Below, piece after piece: positions 32,540 through 45,500 of a DNA stretch of 64,000 nt. The notes beneath the pieces were generated by a model. It made no database searches. It was given only the letters and a program-made list of their open reading frames with translations, and was not told the DNA's origin. Where the stretch lies: NCBI GenBank assembly GCA_015680905.1, contig CM027377.1, positions 28,420,501 to 28,484,500 of the forward strand. Reading direction: 5' to 3'. Position numbers and translations under genes: made by a program. This DNA comes from Coptis chinensis. Taxonomy: Eukaryota; Streptophyta; Magnoliopsida; Ranunculales; Ranunculaceae. Numbering within the stretch: position 1 is the first letter of the stretch; each line of letters begins with the position of its first letter.

Positions 32540-34047
32540 TGATAAACGTAAAATGAATAGTTTTACTTACGAATAAAAGATTGAACTCTAAACACAAGTA
32601 AAACTAAAACTGGACTTTACGTGTGATGTTTATCAAAGATTTATTCTACTCTCGAATCTATCGAAATAGAGTGGAGTAAAAGATTCGTTGCACTCCTAGT
32701 TATTTAGCATTCAATGTTTTCTAATATTATCTGTCCTAGCCAAAGTTAGTGAGAGTAATGGTGGGAATTTTATACTACGATGCAAATTTAAATAACAAGA
32801 TACGCTAATTCAAACTACGGAATTTCTAAATTGACTATATGATAAGGAATTAGGGGGGATTGATTCCACTTTAACTCGACTTAATCAACTAACAAAGATT
32901 CGTCGTGATCCAAATTTCAATGCTTTCGCATGTCAAAATGGTATTTCTAATCCCTAATTATATATGGTAATATCTACCAATTAATAACTAGCATGTGAAG
33001 CAACCAAACCCATTCTCATGGTGAACTAATTACTTTCTAGAATTGAATAGATTATCACGACGATTTCTAAGTTAATAAAGATCAAGCTTCATCAAGGCTT
33101 CTTCAACCCCCTCTAATGGAGGTTTAGCCTAGAATCATTATGCTATCATTTCCACATGGAATTAAACAAGACATGGTATAAAGATTCTAACTTTACTTGT
33201 TTGAATTCAAATGGAAACTACTCATGCAAGATTTGATTGAAACTAATAATGACAAATAACTAAATCTATGAATTGAAATTAAATACTTAATGGAAAATGA
33301 AACTAAATTATGAAGAACAACTAACTTTATTGATCTAATAAATAAATAACAAGCGATTCAAATCCTAAATTAAAACAAGATAATAAAAAACTAATTAATT
33401 TAATTAAATCTAAAATCTAGATCTAGAACTATCTCTAATGGCTACTTGCTACCTAAACTAAGTATTTCTTAAGAGTTAAGTTTTGTCTATTCAAATGGAG
33501 GAGACAAGATCCACATTTTCGTGAATAGGCTAAGGAGCCATGTTTTGGGCCAGAAAATCGAGCCCAAAGCCCAATTTCTTCAGTCCACAGACCCTTTTCC
33601 AGTTGGATTTGACTTCAGCAGACTTTTCATCCACTTCTGCTCCTTTGATTGGGTTAAGGTTTGGACCATTGGAAATCTCTTTCCGAGCCGGTCGTTTTGA
33701 CATAAAGTAGGCCCGATTCCGAGGTCTGAGCCCAAAGATGCGGTCTTCGGAAGTTCTACTGACTTTTGTGTTCTGTTTCTGCCCGCGTTGACTTTGACTT
33801 TTCAGCTATGACCGGGCTTTTTAAAGGCTTTTTCTCCTTGAATCTTGGCCTTTAATCACAGAACTCCTTAGCAACCAACCCTTGCTCCTTTATCTCGCCA
33901 AAGTAACACATTTCTGCACATAATTGACTCCAAAGCCTGAAATGCATAAAAACACGTAATCAGCATTAACTCTTATTTATTACTCGCATAATTGGTCTAA
34001 AAGTATTATTGTTAAGGGGTTAAAACTACAGTTTTGGGCTCTTATCA
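32540..34047. mobile_element. LTR-like insertion A (1508 bp), TSD TCAAC
   Basis: Starts TGATAA, ends TTATCA, and is flanked by TCAAC at 32535-32539 and 34048-34052. It has no coding frame. It shares with insertion B the strings ccccctctaatggaggttta, gggccagaaaatcgagccca, ggtcttcggaagttctactg and aaggggttaaaactacagtt in order. TG...CA ends with a 5-bp TSD and no internal structure suggest a solo LTR. Read from the right end on the minus strand it begins TGATAAGAGCCCAAAAC. Confidence 0.85.
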
Positions 34048-34052
34048 TCAAC

Positions 34053-35300
34053 CAAAAATAGACCTCTATTTGGGATGTGTTGTTTACAAGGAAAGATCAA
34101 ATTGCCTTTGCTTTCTGAACTGCCCCCTGCCTTTAAATCATTGTATGAAGGATTTGATGCCAATGCGAGGTCATTTCGTGGGCACATTCGGTCATACAAT
34201 GCGTGTAATGCTTTTACAAGCCTTGGTGTTAATCCGAACATGCGTGTATTGCATAGGCATGGTCCAATGTCATTTGTTATACACGGAGGACTCTACTATA
34301 TTCAACGATCTTGCAGGTAGGGCCTCTATGCCAGGAATTTGTTGTTGACGGTTGGGCTTCAACCGAACAGAACAAGTTGTGCTATTTTAGAGATCATCAA
34401 GGTGAGATTCGTGCAAAGTTGTATTCAGGATTGACAGATGTTGTAGCACTGGGACTGAATCTAGATCAAGTGGGCCAGCATTTTATTCTGCCATCGTCTC
34501 ATACAGGGAGTCCAAGGCATATGTATGAGATTTATCAAGATGCAATGGCAATCACACGATACAATAAACATCCGAATGTCTTTGTTACGGTCACTACAAA
34601 TTTGAATTGGCCAGAAATTCAAAATGAGCTTAATAGTTACCAGACAACATTTGATAAACCTGCGTTGGTCGCTCGAGTATTTGAGATGAAGCGAAAAGCC
34701 ATAATGAATGAAATCTTAAAAAATGACATGTTTGGACGTGTAGTGGCACATGTTTACACCATTGACACCATTTAATTTAAAAAACGTGGCCTCCCACACA
34801 TGCATGCTCTCATATTCCTTCAACATGAGGATAAGATTTGCACCACTGAACAAGTGGATAATTGAATAGTTTTTGCCAAGATTCCAGACCCAGACACCTG
34901 CACTCTTTCAGACCGTTATGAAGTGCATGATTCATGGTCCGTGTGGTGCTGAAAACCCAGAAGCACCGTGTATGCAAGATGGCAAGTGCATGTTCCATTA
35001 TCCACGAAATTTGTTGAAAAGACAATGATGGATCGAGAAGGGGTACCCTCTTTCTTCTATGTTTACAACACAGGAAAAGTGTACAAGGTTAAAAGCAAGA
35101 TAAAAGATGAGCATACCGTTGACAACCAAAATGTCACTCCGTACAATCCATATCTATCTGAAATGTTCGACTGCCACATTAACGTTGAAGTATGTGCATC
35201 AGTTCGGGCAGTCAAATATATCACTAAGTATATTTACAAGGGATTTGACAAAATAACTATGGTGCTAACTGGAGCGAATGACGAGTTCCAATAGTACATC
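34053..35300 (+). pseudogene. Helitron Rep domain (HUH / two-tyrosine nickase), broken
   Basis: In pieces of two frames: FGMCCLQGKIKLPLLSELP, SFRGHIRSYNACNAFTSLG and HGPMSFVIHG; then YQDAMAITRYNKHPNVFVTV, NWPEIQNEL and FGRVVAHVYTIDTI with a stop. GLPHMHALIFL holds the HUH metal motif (H-M-H near 34795-34803), and KYITKYIYKGFD holds the two catalytic tyrosines (35214-35245). Rep nicks and joins single strands in rolling-circle transposition. HUH and tyrosines are preserved, but stops at about 34775, 34864 and 35292 and frameshifts near 34320 and 34960 disable it. Confidence 0.88.
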
Positions 35301-36149
35301 GACGGGAGGTATATCAGACCACCAGAAGCTGTGTGGCGTCTATTAGAGTTTAGAATGAACGAGGAGGTACCAAATGTTGTTCGCTTGGCAGTCCACTTGC
35401 CTGGAATGCATCGGGTTATTTATAAAGCAACATAACCAATGGAAGAAATTATTGCTTGAGCTAAGCGTCAGAAATCAACTCTAAATGCATTTTTCGAATG
35501 TTGTGCTAAATATCCATATGCCAGAAAGTACACTTCTCAAGAATTCCCTCAACACTTTGTTTACGACAAGTCTAAGAAAATTTGGACACTCAGGAGCAAA
35601 AGTTGTTATGCTATTGGTCTGATGTATTTTGCAAGTCCAAATGCAGATGAACATTTCTATCTTCGCTTGTTGTTAACTGTTGTAAAGTGCCCGTAATAAT
35701 TTGAATCATTAAAATTTGTAGATGGTGTTCCATATAGTACATTTAGAGTCGCATGTATAGCACGGGGACTGTTAGAAGATGATGAGGAGTGGAAACAGTG
35801 ATTAGAGGAGGAAACTATGATGCAAATTGGGTATCAACTACGAAGACTTTTCAGTGTTATCCTTCTAGAGTCCACTCCAACACGTCCAGAACTATTCTGA
35901 GATAGATTTGCATTACAAATATGTGATGATCTTGCACCCAAGATGAAAACATTGTTTCTCATTTCAAAACCATCTGATGACCAAGTAAAAGACTACGACT
36001 TATTTTTATTGGACCAAATCCTTTTTGAGAGTGGTAAGAAGCTTTCAGATTTCCCAGACATGCCACTACCAAGAGAAAATTAGAATAAGGTAGTTGGCAA
36101 TAGACTTATTTTGGAGAAACAACAACTTCAGTATGAGGGACTATAACAG
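35301..36149 (+). pseudogene. Helitron Rep-helicase linker, several stops
   Basis: Readable Helitron segments include RPPEAVWRLLEFRMNE, HLPGMH, FFECCAKYPYARKYTSQEFP, FYLRLLLTVVKCP and a DGVPYSTFRVAC block, typical of the conserved linker of plant Helitron proteins. Stops occur about every 100-150 bp, so this region has decayed more than the domains at either side. Confidence 0.7.
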
Positions 36150-39123
36150 GTGCCAAATGATAATGTCAGTCGTCTCAATAAAGAGCAATGCCAAGCTTTC
36201 AATGCAGTGACGGATTCTGTGCACAATGCTAAAGGAAAATTATTTTTCTTAAATGGAGCTGCGGGTACTGGAAAAACATTTATATACAATACAATTGCAA
36301 CATCATGTCGTAATATCAGTAATATCGTGATTATGGTGGTTTCTTCTGGAATTGCGACTTTATTATTGTCCGGAGGCCGAACTGCCCACTCAACATTTAG
36401 GTTACTGATAATATGATAAAATTGAATATAACTCTACTCCAAATAAATAATGAATATCAAACGGAAGTAAAACTATTTCTTTTTCGTAACAGTTCTTATC
36501 AAAAATTTCTACTCTCGATACTATTGAAGTAGAGTTGGAATAGAAGATTCGTTCCACTCCTAGTTCTTTAGCATTCAAAGTTTTCTACGACTATCAATCC
36601 TACCAAAGTCAATGAGAGTTTTATGAATTATACTACGATGCAATTTATACTAACAAGATAATGAGATTCAACTACGAAATGCTACGGGTTGAATCTATGA
36701 TAAGGAATTAGGGGGGATTGATTCCACCTTAACTCGACTTAATTTACTAACGACAAATCGTCGTAATCCGAATTGAATTGCTTTCGCAAAACAATTAGTT
36801 CTTCCTAATCCCTAGTTGTTCATGGTAATCTTTACCAACTAACATCTAGCATGTGAACGATCAAACCCATTCTCATTATGAACTAATCGTTTCTAGAATG
36901 GAATGGAAATTACGACTACTCTATGCTAACACAAATTAAGTTTCATCAAGGCTTCTTCAACCCCCTCTAATGGAGGTTTAGCCTAGAATCATCATGCTAT
37001 CATTTCCATATGCAATTAAACAAGTCATCATAAAAAGATTGAAATTTTGCTTATTTAAACTCAAATGGAAACTACTCATGCAATAATTGATTTAAACTAA
37101 TAATGACAAATAAGTAAATCTAAGAATTGAAGCTAATAATTAATGGAAAACGAAACTAAATTATCAAGAACTAAATATTTTATTGATCTAACAACTAAAT
37201 AACAATCATTTAATACTGAAATTAAAACAAGAATAACAACTAATTAATTAATTGAACAACTAGATCTAGAACTAAGCTTTAATGGCTACTTCCTATCCTA
37301 ACCTAATTCCTACTTAAGAGCTAAGTCTTGTGTGTAGAAATGGAGGAGACCAGATCCACATTTTCGTGCATGGGCTGAGGGTCCATGTTTTGGGCCAGAA
37401 AATCGAGCCCAAAGCCCAATTTCTTTAATCCACAGGGCCTTTTTCAGCTGGCTTTGACTAAAATAGGCTTTTCGTCCACTTTTACTCCTCTGATTGGGTC
37501 AAGATTTGGAACATTGGAAAGCGCTTTTTGAGCCGGTTGTTTTGACATAAGGTACGCCCAATTCCGAGGCCTGAGTCCAAAGATATGGTCTTCGGAAGTT
37601 CTACTGACTTTTGTGTGCTGTTTCTGCCCGCGTTGACTCTGACTTTTCAGCTTCTGACCGGGATTTAAAAAGGCTTTCTCTCCTTGAATCTTGGCCTTTA
37701 ATCACAGAACTTCTTAGCAACCAACCCTTGCTCCTTTATATCGCCAAAGTGGTACATTTCTGTACATAATTGACTTCAATGTCTAGAATATATAAAAGCA
37801 CGTAATTAGCATTAACTCTTATTTATTACTCACATAATTGGTCTAAAAGTATTATTGTTAAGGGGTTAAAACTACAGTTTTAGGCACTTATTAGTTACCA
37901 CTAGATGTGTTAGAAGACACAGTATGTGGATTTGATAAAGAATCATTGCAAGTCGGACTTTTCGAAGAGACGAAACTTATTATTTGGGATGAAGTCCCCA
38001 TACAACATAGACACTGTGTAGAAGCTGTTAATTGATCGCTCTAGGATATATGTTGCAATAAGCAGCCATTTGGTGGAATCACAGTGATTCTCGAAGGGGA
38101 TTTTAGACAAACTTTGCCTGTTGTACCGAAAGGTGTCCGTGAAGAATTTGTCAATGCATCATTAAGATGATCTCCACTCTAGAGATATGTGGAAGTCTTG
38201 CACCTGGTTTAAAACATGCGGCTTGATATGACAGAGCCAGATAACATCGACTTTGCAAATTATTTGAAAGAGGTAAATATTTACTTTAACCATATATTTT
38301 GAACTGTATTTTTGCAAATAATCTTATATGGTAGCTCATCGTCTAAGTTTAACTGATTTGTTTAGATTGGAATGAATCCGAAAGATACGATAGAGCTTCC
38401 ATTTGGAATACGACATTGCAGAAATATCGAAGAACTCATTTACTCTGTGTAACCGTGGAGGGCACAACTTCAGCTGATTTACTAAGAGAGCGTACTATTC
38501 TAGCTGCACGTAATGACGATGTCAAGAAAATTAATGACACTGCCTTAAAATTATTTCCTGGAGATGTTATTGAATATTTAGCAGCAGATAAATCAGTTGA
38601 AAAAGATGGCAACTCTCCTGCGAATGGAGGTGATTATCCAAGTGAGTTTTTGAATTCACTTGATCCTTCAAGTTTACCTCCTTTCCAACTAAAGCTAAAA
38701 TGTGGGAGCCCGATTATGCTTCTCAGAAATATAGCACCAAGAAATGGACTTTGCAATGGAACACGACTAATAGTTCTTCAATGTGTCCTAAAAGTGATTC
38801 AGGGCTAGGATTTTAACCGAGACAAAGCGGTGAGCGGTACTTCTCCTAGAATTTCTTTGACGCTTTCATCTAATGACATGATAGTTCCAATGACACGACA
38901 TCAATTCCCTATAAGACTCGCGTATGAAATGACGATAAATAAATCACAGGGACAATCAGTCAAGTACGTTGGGATAGATCTACAGACACTTATTTTTAGT
39001 CATGGACAATTGTATGTGGCCCTCTCAAGATGCACATCATCAAAAAGAATTAGTGTCATCCTTCCACCAGATGCTTCTAATTACACTAAAAATATCGTGT
39101 ATCCAGAAGTTTTGTTGGAATAA
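36150..39123 (+). pseudogene. Helitron PIF1-type helicase, split by insertion B
   Basis: 36150-36405 reads [12 protein letters not shown], the Walker [16 protein letters not shown] (about 36250-36290), and [10 protein letters not shown] up to the insertion at 36406. After it (37899) come [11 protein letters not shown], the Walker B LIIWDEVP and [14 protein letters not shown]. An intron-like gap spans about 38273-38367. Then [52 protein letters not shown] and [10 protein letters not shown], and a stop at 39121-39123. Motifs I-VI of superfamily 1 helicases are visible. Stops at about 38036, 38169 and 38809 inactivate it. The final 98 codons are clean. Confidence 0.88.
36406..37893. mobile_element. 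LTR-like insertion B (1488 bp), TSD GTTAC
   Basis: Starts TGATAATATG, ends CACTTATTA, and is flanked by GTTAC at 36401-36405 and 37894-37898. It is the same family and orientation as insertion A with clear divergence, so the two are independent insertions (different TSDs). Joining the flanks gives a continuous helicase ([15 protein letters not shown]). No coding frame. Confidence 0.85.
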
Positions 39124-41931
39124 ACCTATATGTCATCCTTATTGGTGGAAGTTGTTGTCTTTTGGTTACTTTACTTCATAATTTTGTAACTTAAATAATT
39201 CATTTTTTTTGGTGATTCTGCAAAATATGTTGCAAGTTTTTTTTCCCTTATTTTTTTGTATAAAGATATTAGTGTGGTGGAAATTTAACTTTATGCGCCT
39301 ATATCATATGAGAAAGCTTTATTAGTATTTCGATGTGGTGCATTGAGATTTGAGGTGAAATCAGTGTATGGTCCAAGTAGTGGCCTGTTGTGGCTGGTGA
39401 ATGGACAGACACAGCCTGTTGGTTTTTACACTGGATTTCGCAAAGTTTATTAGGACATTCACATAGAAGTTCTATAATTCTATTGACCATGATTATCTGA
39501 AGTGATAACATAAGATAATTTCTCACTTGCAGGTGATTTCTCAATACACTGACGTAAAGACGGTGTTGCCAGTCCATGCAGGATGCAGGTGATGGCAAAC
39601 TTAGATTCAACATGCATAAAAACTATTTTATAATTTTTGATTTGTAATTTAGTCTGTTGTTCACAATATATTCAATTGCTATGTTGAAAAGATCAACGTC
39701 CATGGAGTGGCCTCCTGATAGCCTATTGTAGTTGTTGAATGGTTTGTCACGTTCTATTGGTGGCCTCTATATGACCTTTAATTGCTTGTAGGTGGCCTGA
39801 TATAGAAAAAAAAAAAAAAAGAAATTAACTTTTTGCCTAATTCTATTGACCGTGGTTAGTTGAGCATTAATGTTTGGGTAAAGTAAAATAAATATGTATA
39901 CTTATCCAAAAAAAAATGTTTCTCATCTATAATCTTATATACCGTAACAATTAAGTGCAAAAGTTAAATGTACAAACAAGAAACAATTAGGAGAACAATT
40001 ATTTTTAAAAGCTTAGTAACAAAGTCAGTAACAATTTCTAGTATTTTTACAATACATAAATTGTTCTCCATGATATCACTAATAGTAAATAGTCTAATAC
40101 TTGTACTAATGGTTACATCAGTTTCATGATTCAAGGAGCAATTCCTTAATTAATCTAATAATCTTTGGAGTTTGGATGATGACTGGTCAACTATCATAGT
40201 AACAACGAATGAATTACTGTGATTTCAACTAAACAAATGGAGATCACAATTTACAAATGTATAATAATTAATAGTTCCACCATTTCCTCTTAATATTTGG
40301 ATGCTTGGTTAATTTAATATAGAAAAATACGAGGACCCACATCATGAACAGCTCAGTTGTTGAATTATGGATGCTACGTGTATTTGTCATTATAGACATC
40401 AGCAACCAAAAACAGACCTCGCAAATACGATTCCAACTCACAATGTCTTTCCCAGTCTATTAACTTGCAGCTTTGGATAATCCATCTCAAATATCTCATC
40501 CTATTGGCAGCAAAAAATTTCAATAAACGCATGTGTACTTAAAACAATCACCTCACTGTTGTAGTGTTAGTGTGGTACTCAACTCCTCTTTGTCCAATAA
40601 CCCATTAGTGGTTAATTGGCTATGGCTAAAACTTAATGGGCGCTCCTGAGGTTGAAGAGCAAATCAGTTTAAATCAACATGTCACTGTCTGAAGTCTGAA
40701 CCAGACCCGAGCTCCGGTTCAGGTTGGTGGCAAGAAGTCCAACTGACACGCTACCTTTGGGCTTTCTTAGTAGTTATATTCGGGAGCACCAAAGTTCAGC
40801 CCTAGGTAAAACTTGGCATCTTCACAAATCAGAATATAGGGTGATGCGGAATATACGAGATTTAGAAGAAAAGATGCAGAGATCTTCAAAAGGGAGAATT
40901 AATTTAAGGAGGAAGAAGATTGAATTGAAGAATTGTAGAAGTTGAAGGAGAAAAGTATGTTAGGTTTTGGAGATTTGATAGTTTGATAATTGATAATTCA
41001 AATCCTGAACTAAACCACAATGACCTCCTTATATAGATAAGCTATATTTGATAACCAAGAAACCTAAACTTCTATATCTAACCTACACTTCTAAAGTTAA
41101 TTAAACTCTAAATAGAAAATACTAAATATTCAAAAGTCCTAATAAATAATAATTCTACTTTGAAAATAATAATTTTAGCACAAAAGAAGGAATTATAGTT
41201 AGAAAGAGAGGTTATTAATCTTACATCACAAAGTTCAGAGATCCAATTCTCGCCTACGTTGGGTAAGTAATATGGAAATGAATAATGAGTGGAACTGCCG
41301 ACAACCAGTCACATGTACCCTGCCAAGGTCCCAGGTTGGATACTTTGACAGATACATGTCACAACTCAGTAGCTCACAACGCCATGCTTCACCCTCTCAC
41401 TTTTTTTCAATCCTAAAGTCCTATGCATGCAACTATATAATGACAAAATCTAGATCTTCACATTTTGGCATGTCATCGTTATTTCATGATGTATCGCTTA
41501 ATTTGACAAGATTTTGTTCAGTTTACAGTAACTTACAAGTGGTGGCAATAATTCACATGCTCTACAAAACAATATACAAGTAGCGGCAATAAGGACTCAA
41601 AGTAGGTTGGCAAGTGACAAATTTTCTAACTATCATGGGTGTGTCTCTTAGGGCATTACCAATGGGAGCTTTATATGTCCTTCTATTTTCAAATTTAAAG
41701 GAACAATACAAAAATAGGCTTCCAATATAGCATCTATATAGGCTCCTATAGTTACTATCTTTTAAAACTATCTCTATTTCTATCACATTTATAGAGGGCC
41801 CGGTCCGTTTTGCGAATTAAATAAAAAAATGTCCATAAACATTTCGATGGCCAAAAATGTTTAAGTTACAAAACACTGGAAACGTGGATTTAAAAACATT
41901 GTTCTTGCTAAGACTCAAATCTTGCACCCAG
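39124..41931. other. Non-coding DNA; Helitron 3' flank and unassigned repeats
   Basis: AT-rich, with runs of A and T. No gene is recognised. At 41651 a gggcattaccaatggga string preceded by tta looks like a Tourist/Harbinger MITE end, but no partner end was found. 40840-41240 (purine-rich, then a TATA-like tccttatatagataagc at 41029) has LTR or promoter texture without identified borders. Confidence 0.4.
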
Positions 41932-42552
41932 TGTTGGGGATTATACCAATACCAATCGGTTCCCCCACTACATAGATAACTTGTATGAACACACTTCAAC
42001 TCCAGATAAATTCTAAATATCAACTACAACCTATACTAACATGCCCAACTCGCTAAACAACTATTAACAACAGATAATAATGTAAAGCAGTAGAAGCAAA
42101 CCACAACACAAAGATTTACCGTGGTTCGGCCAATGATGCCTACTTCCACAAGAGTCAGTTCTTAATAACGTGGGAAGGAAGATTACAATCTCTCCTTTCA
42201 GTCTCTCACCTTACTAGATCACTTTATCTCTTTCTGTGGTTGTATCTCTCAGAAGGTTCTCTCTTTGTTTTAGTCCGATTCCAATCCTTCCGACTTGTTT
42301 GGTTAGGTTTTCCAAAACCTTGATTTTGGTTTTTATCTCCAAAACCAAATTTCATGCGGGTAATCAGAAGCAAAGCCCACGAAAAATTAGAACTGAAATA
42401 CTTGGCCTCTTTTGCGCTGGTCGCCTCTATTCTATCGAACCCCCGAGCCGAAGTCGCGCCCATCCGAGCTTAGCTCCTCGACATTTCCAACGCCGAATTC
42501 GCCCGTTTCTCTCCCGGCTCTGTTTCTCTCTCATGTGAGGGATAACTCGACA
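41932..42552 (-). repeat. Copia-2a 3' LTR
   Basis: The first ~305 bp match the 5' LTR with about one mismatch, but the last ~310 bp differ by many short indels and substitutions (see findings). The inner edge is followed by atctcccctccct (42553 on), the polypurine tract on the minus strand. Confidence 0.9.
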
Positions 42553-42559
42553 ATCTCCC

Positions 42560-45500
42560 CTCCCTCGGTGAGGGGATACTTCCATGCAATTGCCAAATCA
42601 ATCAGGGAGGAGTGTCTTTGCCATTCCGCAATAAGACAACAAACATCAAACTTACCTTTCGGTAAGACTTTGGTCATCATATCCGACCCGCTCTTGTCGG
42701 TATGGATCTTCTCGATACAAAAATGCTTGTCCTCGAAAGTACTTCTCTAATCCAATGATAACGCGACGTGTATGTGCTTGGATCTAGAATGAAAACTTCG
42801 GATTCTTGCTCGTGGATGGCGCCCGGATCGTCACACATGAACTACAAACCGCTTTTACGCTTTTTAGCCCTAGTTCGTCGAAGAACCTCTTCATCCATAG
42901 CAACTCTTTGCAACACTCGCTGGTCGCAATATACTCGCTTCTGTAGTGGAGAGGCAACACACTTTTGCAACTTAGATTGCCAAGAAACCGCTCCCCCGCA
43001 AAAGTAACCGGGATAACCGGAGGTGGACTTCATCGAGTCAACATCACCATATGTTCCATCGATGTAGCGCTTCAAGTAAGGGGCTTACTTTCACCAAAAC
43101 ACAAACACGATTTGGAAGTGCCTTTGAGATATCTCAATATCCACTTAACACCTTCCCAATGCTCTTTACCCGGATTTGATGTAAATCGCTTACAACCCCA
43201 ACGGCAAAAGCAATATCCGGTCTAGTACACACCATGGCATACATCAAATCGCCCAATCGATGCATAAGGAATCTTTTCCATCCGACTCGCTTCATGCTCA
43301 CCCTTAGGACACATCTCTTTGGTCATGCGGAACTCGCCACCAAGCGGATAAATTGACCGGGCTTCGCTTGATCCATGTTGAATCTCTTCAACACCTTCAA
43401 TGTAGCTTTCTTGAAAGCCACAACTTCCCACTCTTTTCATCACGAAAGTGATCCGCGATCCCAAGTATCCGCTTTGCTTGACCCAAATCCTTCATCTCAA
43501 AGGACTTACTCAAGTCTTTCTTCAAATTTTGATATCTTGTTGATGTTTGGGCCAACTATCAACATATCATCCACATACAAAGAATAATAGACAATGAAAT
43601 CCCCATCCGAAATCTCTCAACAAACACACAATGATCTGGAAGCGGACTTCTTGTATCCTTGCTTCGCCATAAAGGAATCAAACTTTATGTACCAATCGCC
43701 TCGCTTGCTTCAACCCATACAAGCTCTTTATCGGCTTGCATACTAGGTGCTCCTTGCCTTTGACTTCAAACCCTCTCGGGTTGGTCCATGTAGACATCTT
43801 CTTCAAGGTCTCCATGAAGAAAAGTCGCCTTAACATCTAGGCCGCTCAACCTCTAGGTTCATACTTCATGGTCATACCCAATACCACCCTGATAGAAGTC
43901 ATCTTCACTACAGAGAGAAAATCTCATCAAAGTCAATCCCTTTCCTTTGACCGAATCCCTTCACAACAAGGCGAAGCTTTGTGCCTTGGGTGAGGATTGT
44001 TCTCCCCTCATGCTTGACTTTGTATATCCACTTATTCTTGAGAACTTTTCTCCTGTGGGTTTCTCAACTAACTCATAAGTGTGATTCTTATGCAAAGAAT
44101 CCATCTCATGCATGGCCTTCAACCACTTTTCCTTGTCCGTACCTTCAGTGCCTCTTGATAGTACATAGGTTCTCCACCATCGGATAGTAGCGCGACGTAT
44201 GTGGTGGATACCGTTGAAGCTATTCTCCTCCGTCGGTGACCTCCTTGCCCTATCTGGCGGTGCCTCGGGAGGTTGCACTTCTGCTGCTCGGTGGTGGTTC
44301 ATGCATCTCATCTGCATCTTCTATACCAATAGGTTCTATCCCATCATGAGCAATAGATTCTCATCATGAGCTTCAAACTCATGGTTCTCTGCATTCTCAA
44401 TGCCTTACGCGACGCTCCACGGTAGGAACTTCGGTTCTCAATCAACAAGATCATTGGTGAAAGTTTGTAGCTTCTCACCTCCCTCAAAGTCCGCTATGGT
44501 TTGGTCTTCTAAGAACACAACATCTCGACTTCGGATTACCTTCTTGTTAATCGGATCATAGAGTTTGTAACCAAACTTTTCATCTCCATAACCCAGAAAA
44601 ATGCAATTGCTTGGCTTTGTCATCAAGCTTGATCTCTCATCCTTCTAATATGCACAAATGCCCTGCGACCCAAATACCCTCAGTATCCATAATCAACATC
44701 TCTCGCCTGACCATACTCTCTGCGATAATCACTATTCGAGGCTTTGCCGGGCGACGGGTTGATCACATGCACTACCAGACGCGCATTGCTTCTACCCAAG
44801 AGCTTCTAGGTAGCTTAGAGTGAGATAGCATGCATCTCATCCCTCTCTACAATGGTAGTGCGGTTCATTCTCTCTCGCTATTCCATTCTTGCGATTGTCT
44901 TGGAACGGTGCGCTCATGACCGATCCCATGACTCGGCAATACTCTTCAAATGGCCCAATGTACTCACCCCCACTATCCGAGCGAATACACTTCAACAACT
45001 TCCCGTCTCTCTTTCCACCATCTTTGTGGAATTTCTCAAACACGCCAAGTACTTCATCCTTGGTCTTCGTGACTATAGGCCCATATCTTTCTTGGACGAT
45101 CATCAATGAATGTCAAGAAGTACGGCTCCCCGTGGGACTTCACTCTCATAGGACCACATAAGTCTGTGCACTAGCTCAAGGACGGTGTCCTTTTCAGTGA
45201 GACGGAATCTTTGGAAAGACACCCGTGTTGCTTTCCTACCAAACAGTGAGTACATGTATTTAAATGTGTACCTTTAATGTCCGGCATGGCCTTTTGCTTA
45301 GCAAGAACTTCCATCCCTTTTATGCCCATGTGACCGTCTCTTTGTGCCACAGTTCAGATGAAGCTTCTTCTTTACGCGCGTTAAACTGCGCTTTTACACA
45401 AACTAGCCCGTGTTTTGTAAAGAGAGCAAGTTTTCTTTCCTCCTCGGGCTACAATGGAACCTCTCGCCGGTTTATATACGCTACCAAACGAGTTTACAAA

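Larger units (their letters stand above)
31321..39123 (+). mobile_element. Autonomous-type Helitron gene (RepHel), decayed, with two LTR-like inserts
   Basis: In + order: start exon(s) from 31321, zinc-like N-terminal block (32430-32539), Rep domain (34053-35300), linker, and PIF1-type helicase (36150-36405 and 37899-39123). Two similar insertions (32540-34047 and 36406-37893) interrupt it. Removing each, with one TSD copy, joins recognisable Helitron sequence. Element termini (TC start, hairpin-CTRR end) were not located, so these limits are those of the gene only. Confidence 0.8.

Noticed and set aside
41651..41780. Tourist-like MITE end (gggcattaccaatggga after tta)
   Set aside because: No inverted partner end with matching 3-bp TSD was found on either side of Copia-2a, so not listed as an element.
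42224..42750. Open frames across the Copia-2a 3' LTR and polypurine tract
   Set aside because: They cross the LTR boundary and have no conserved domain; chance frames in the LTR.
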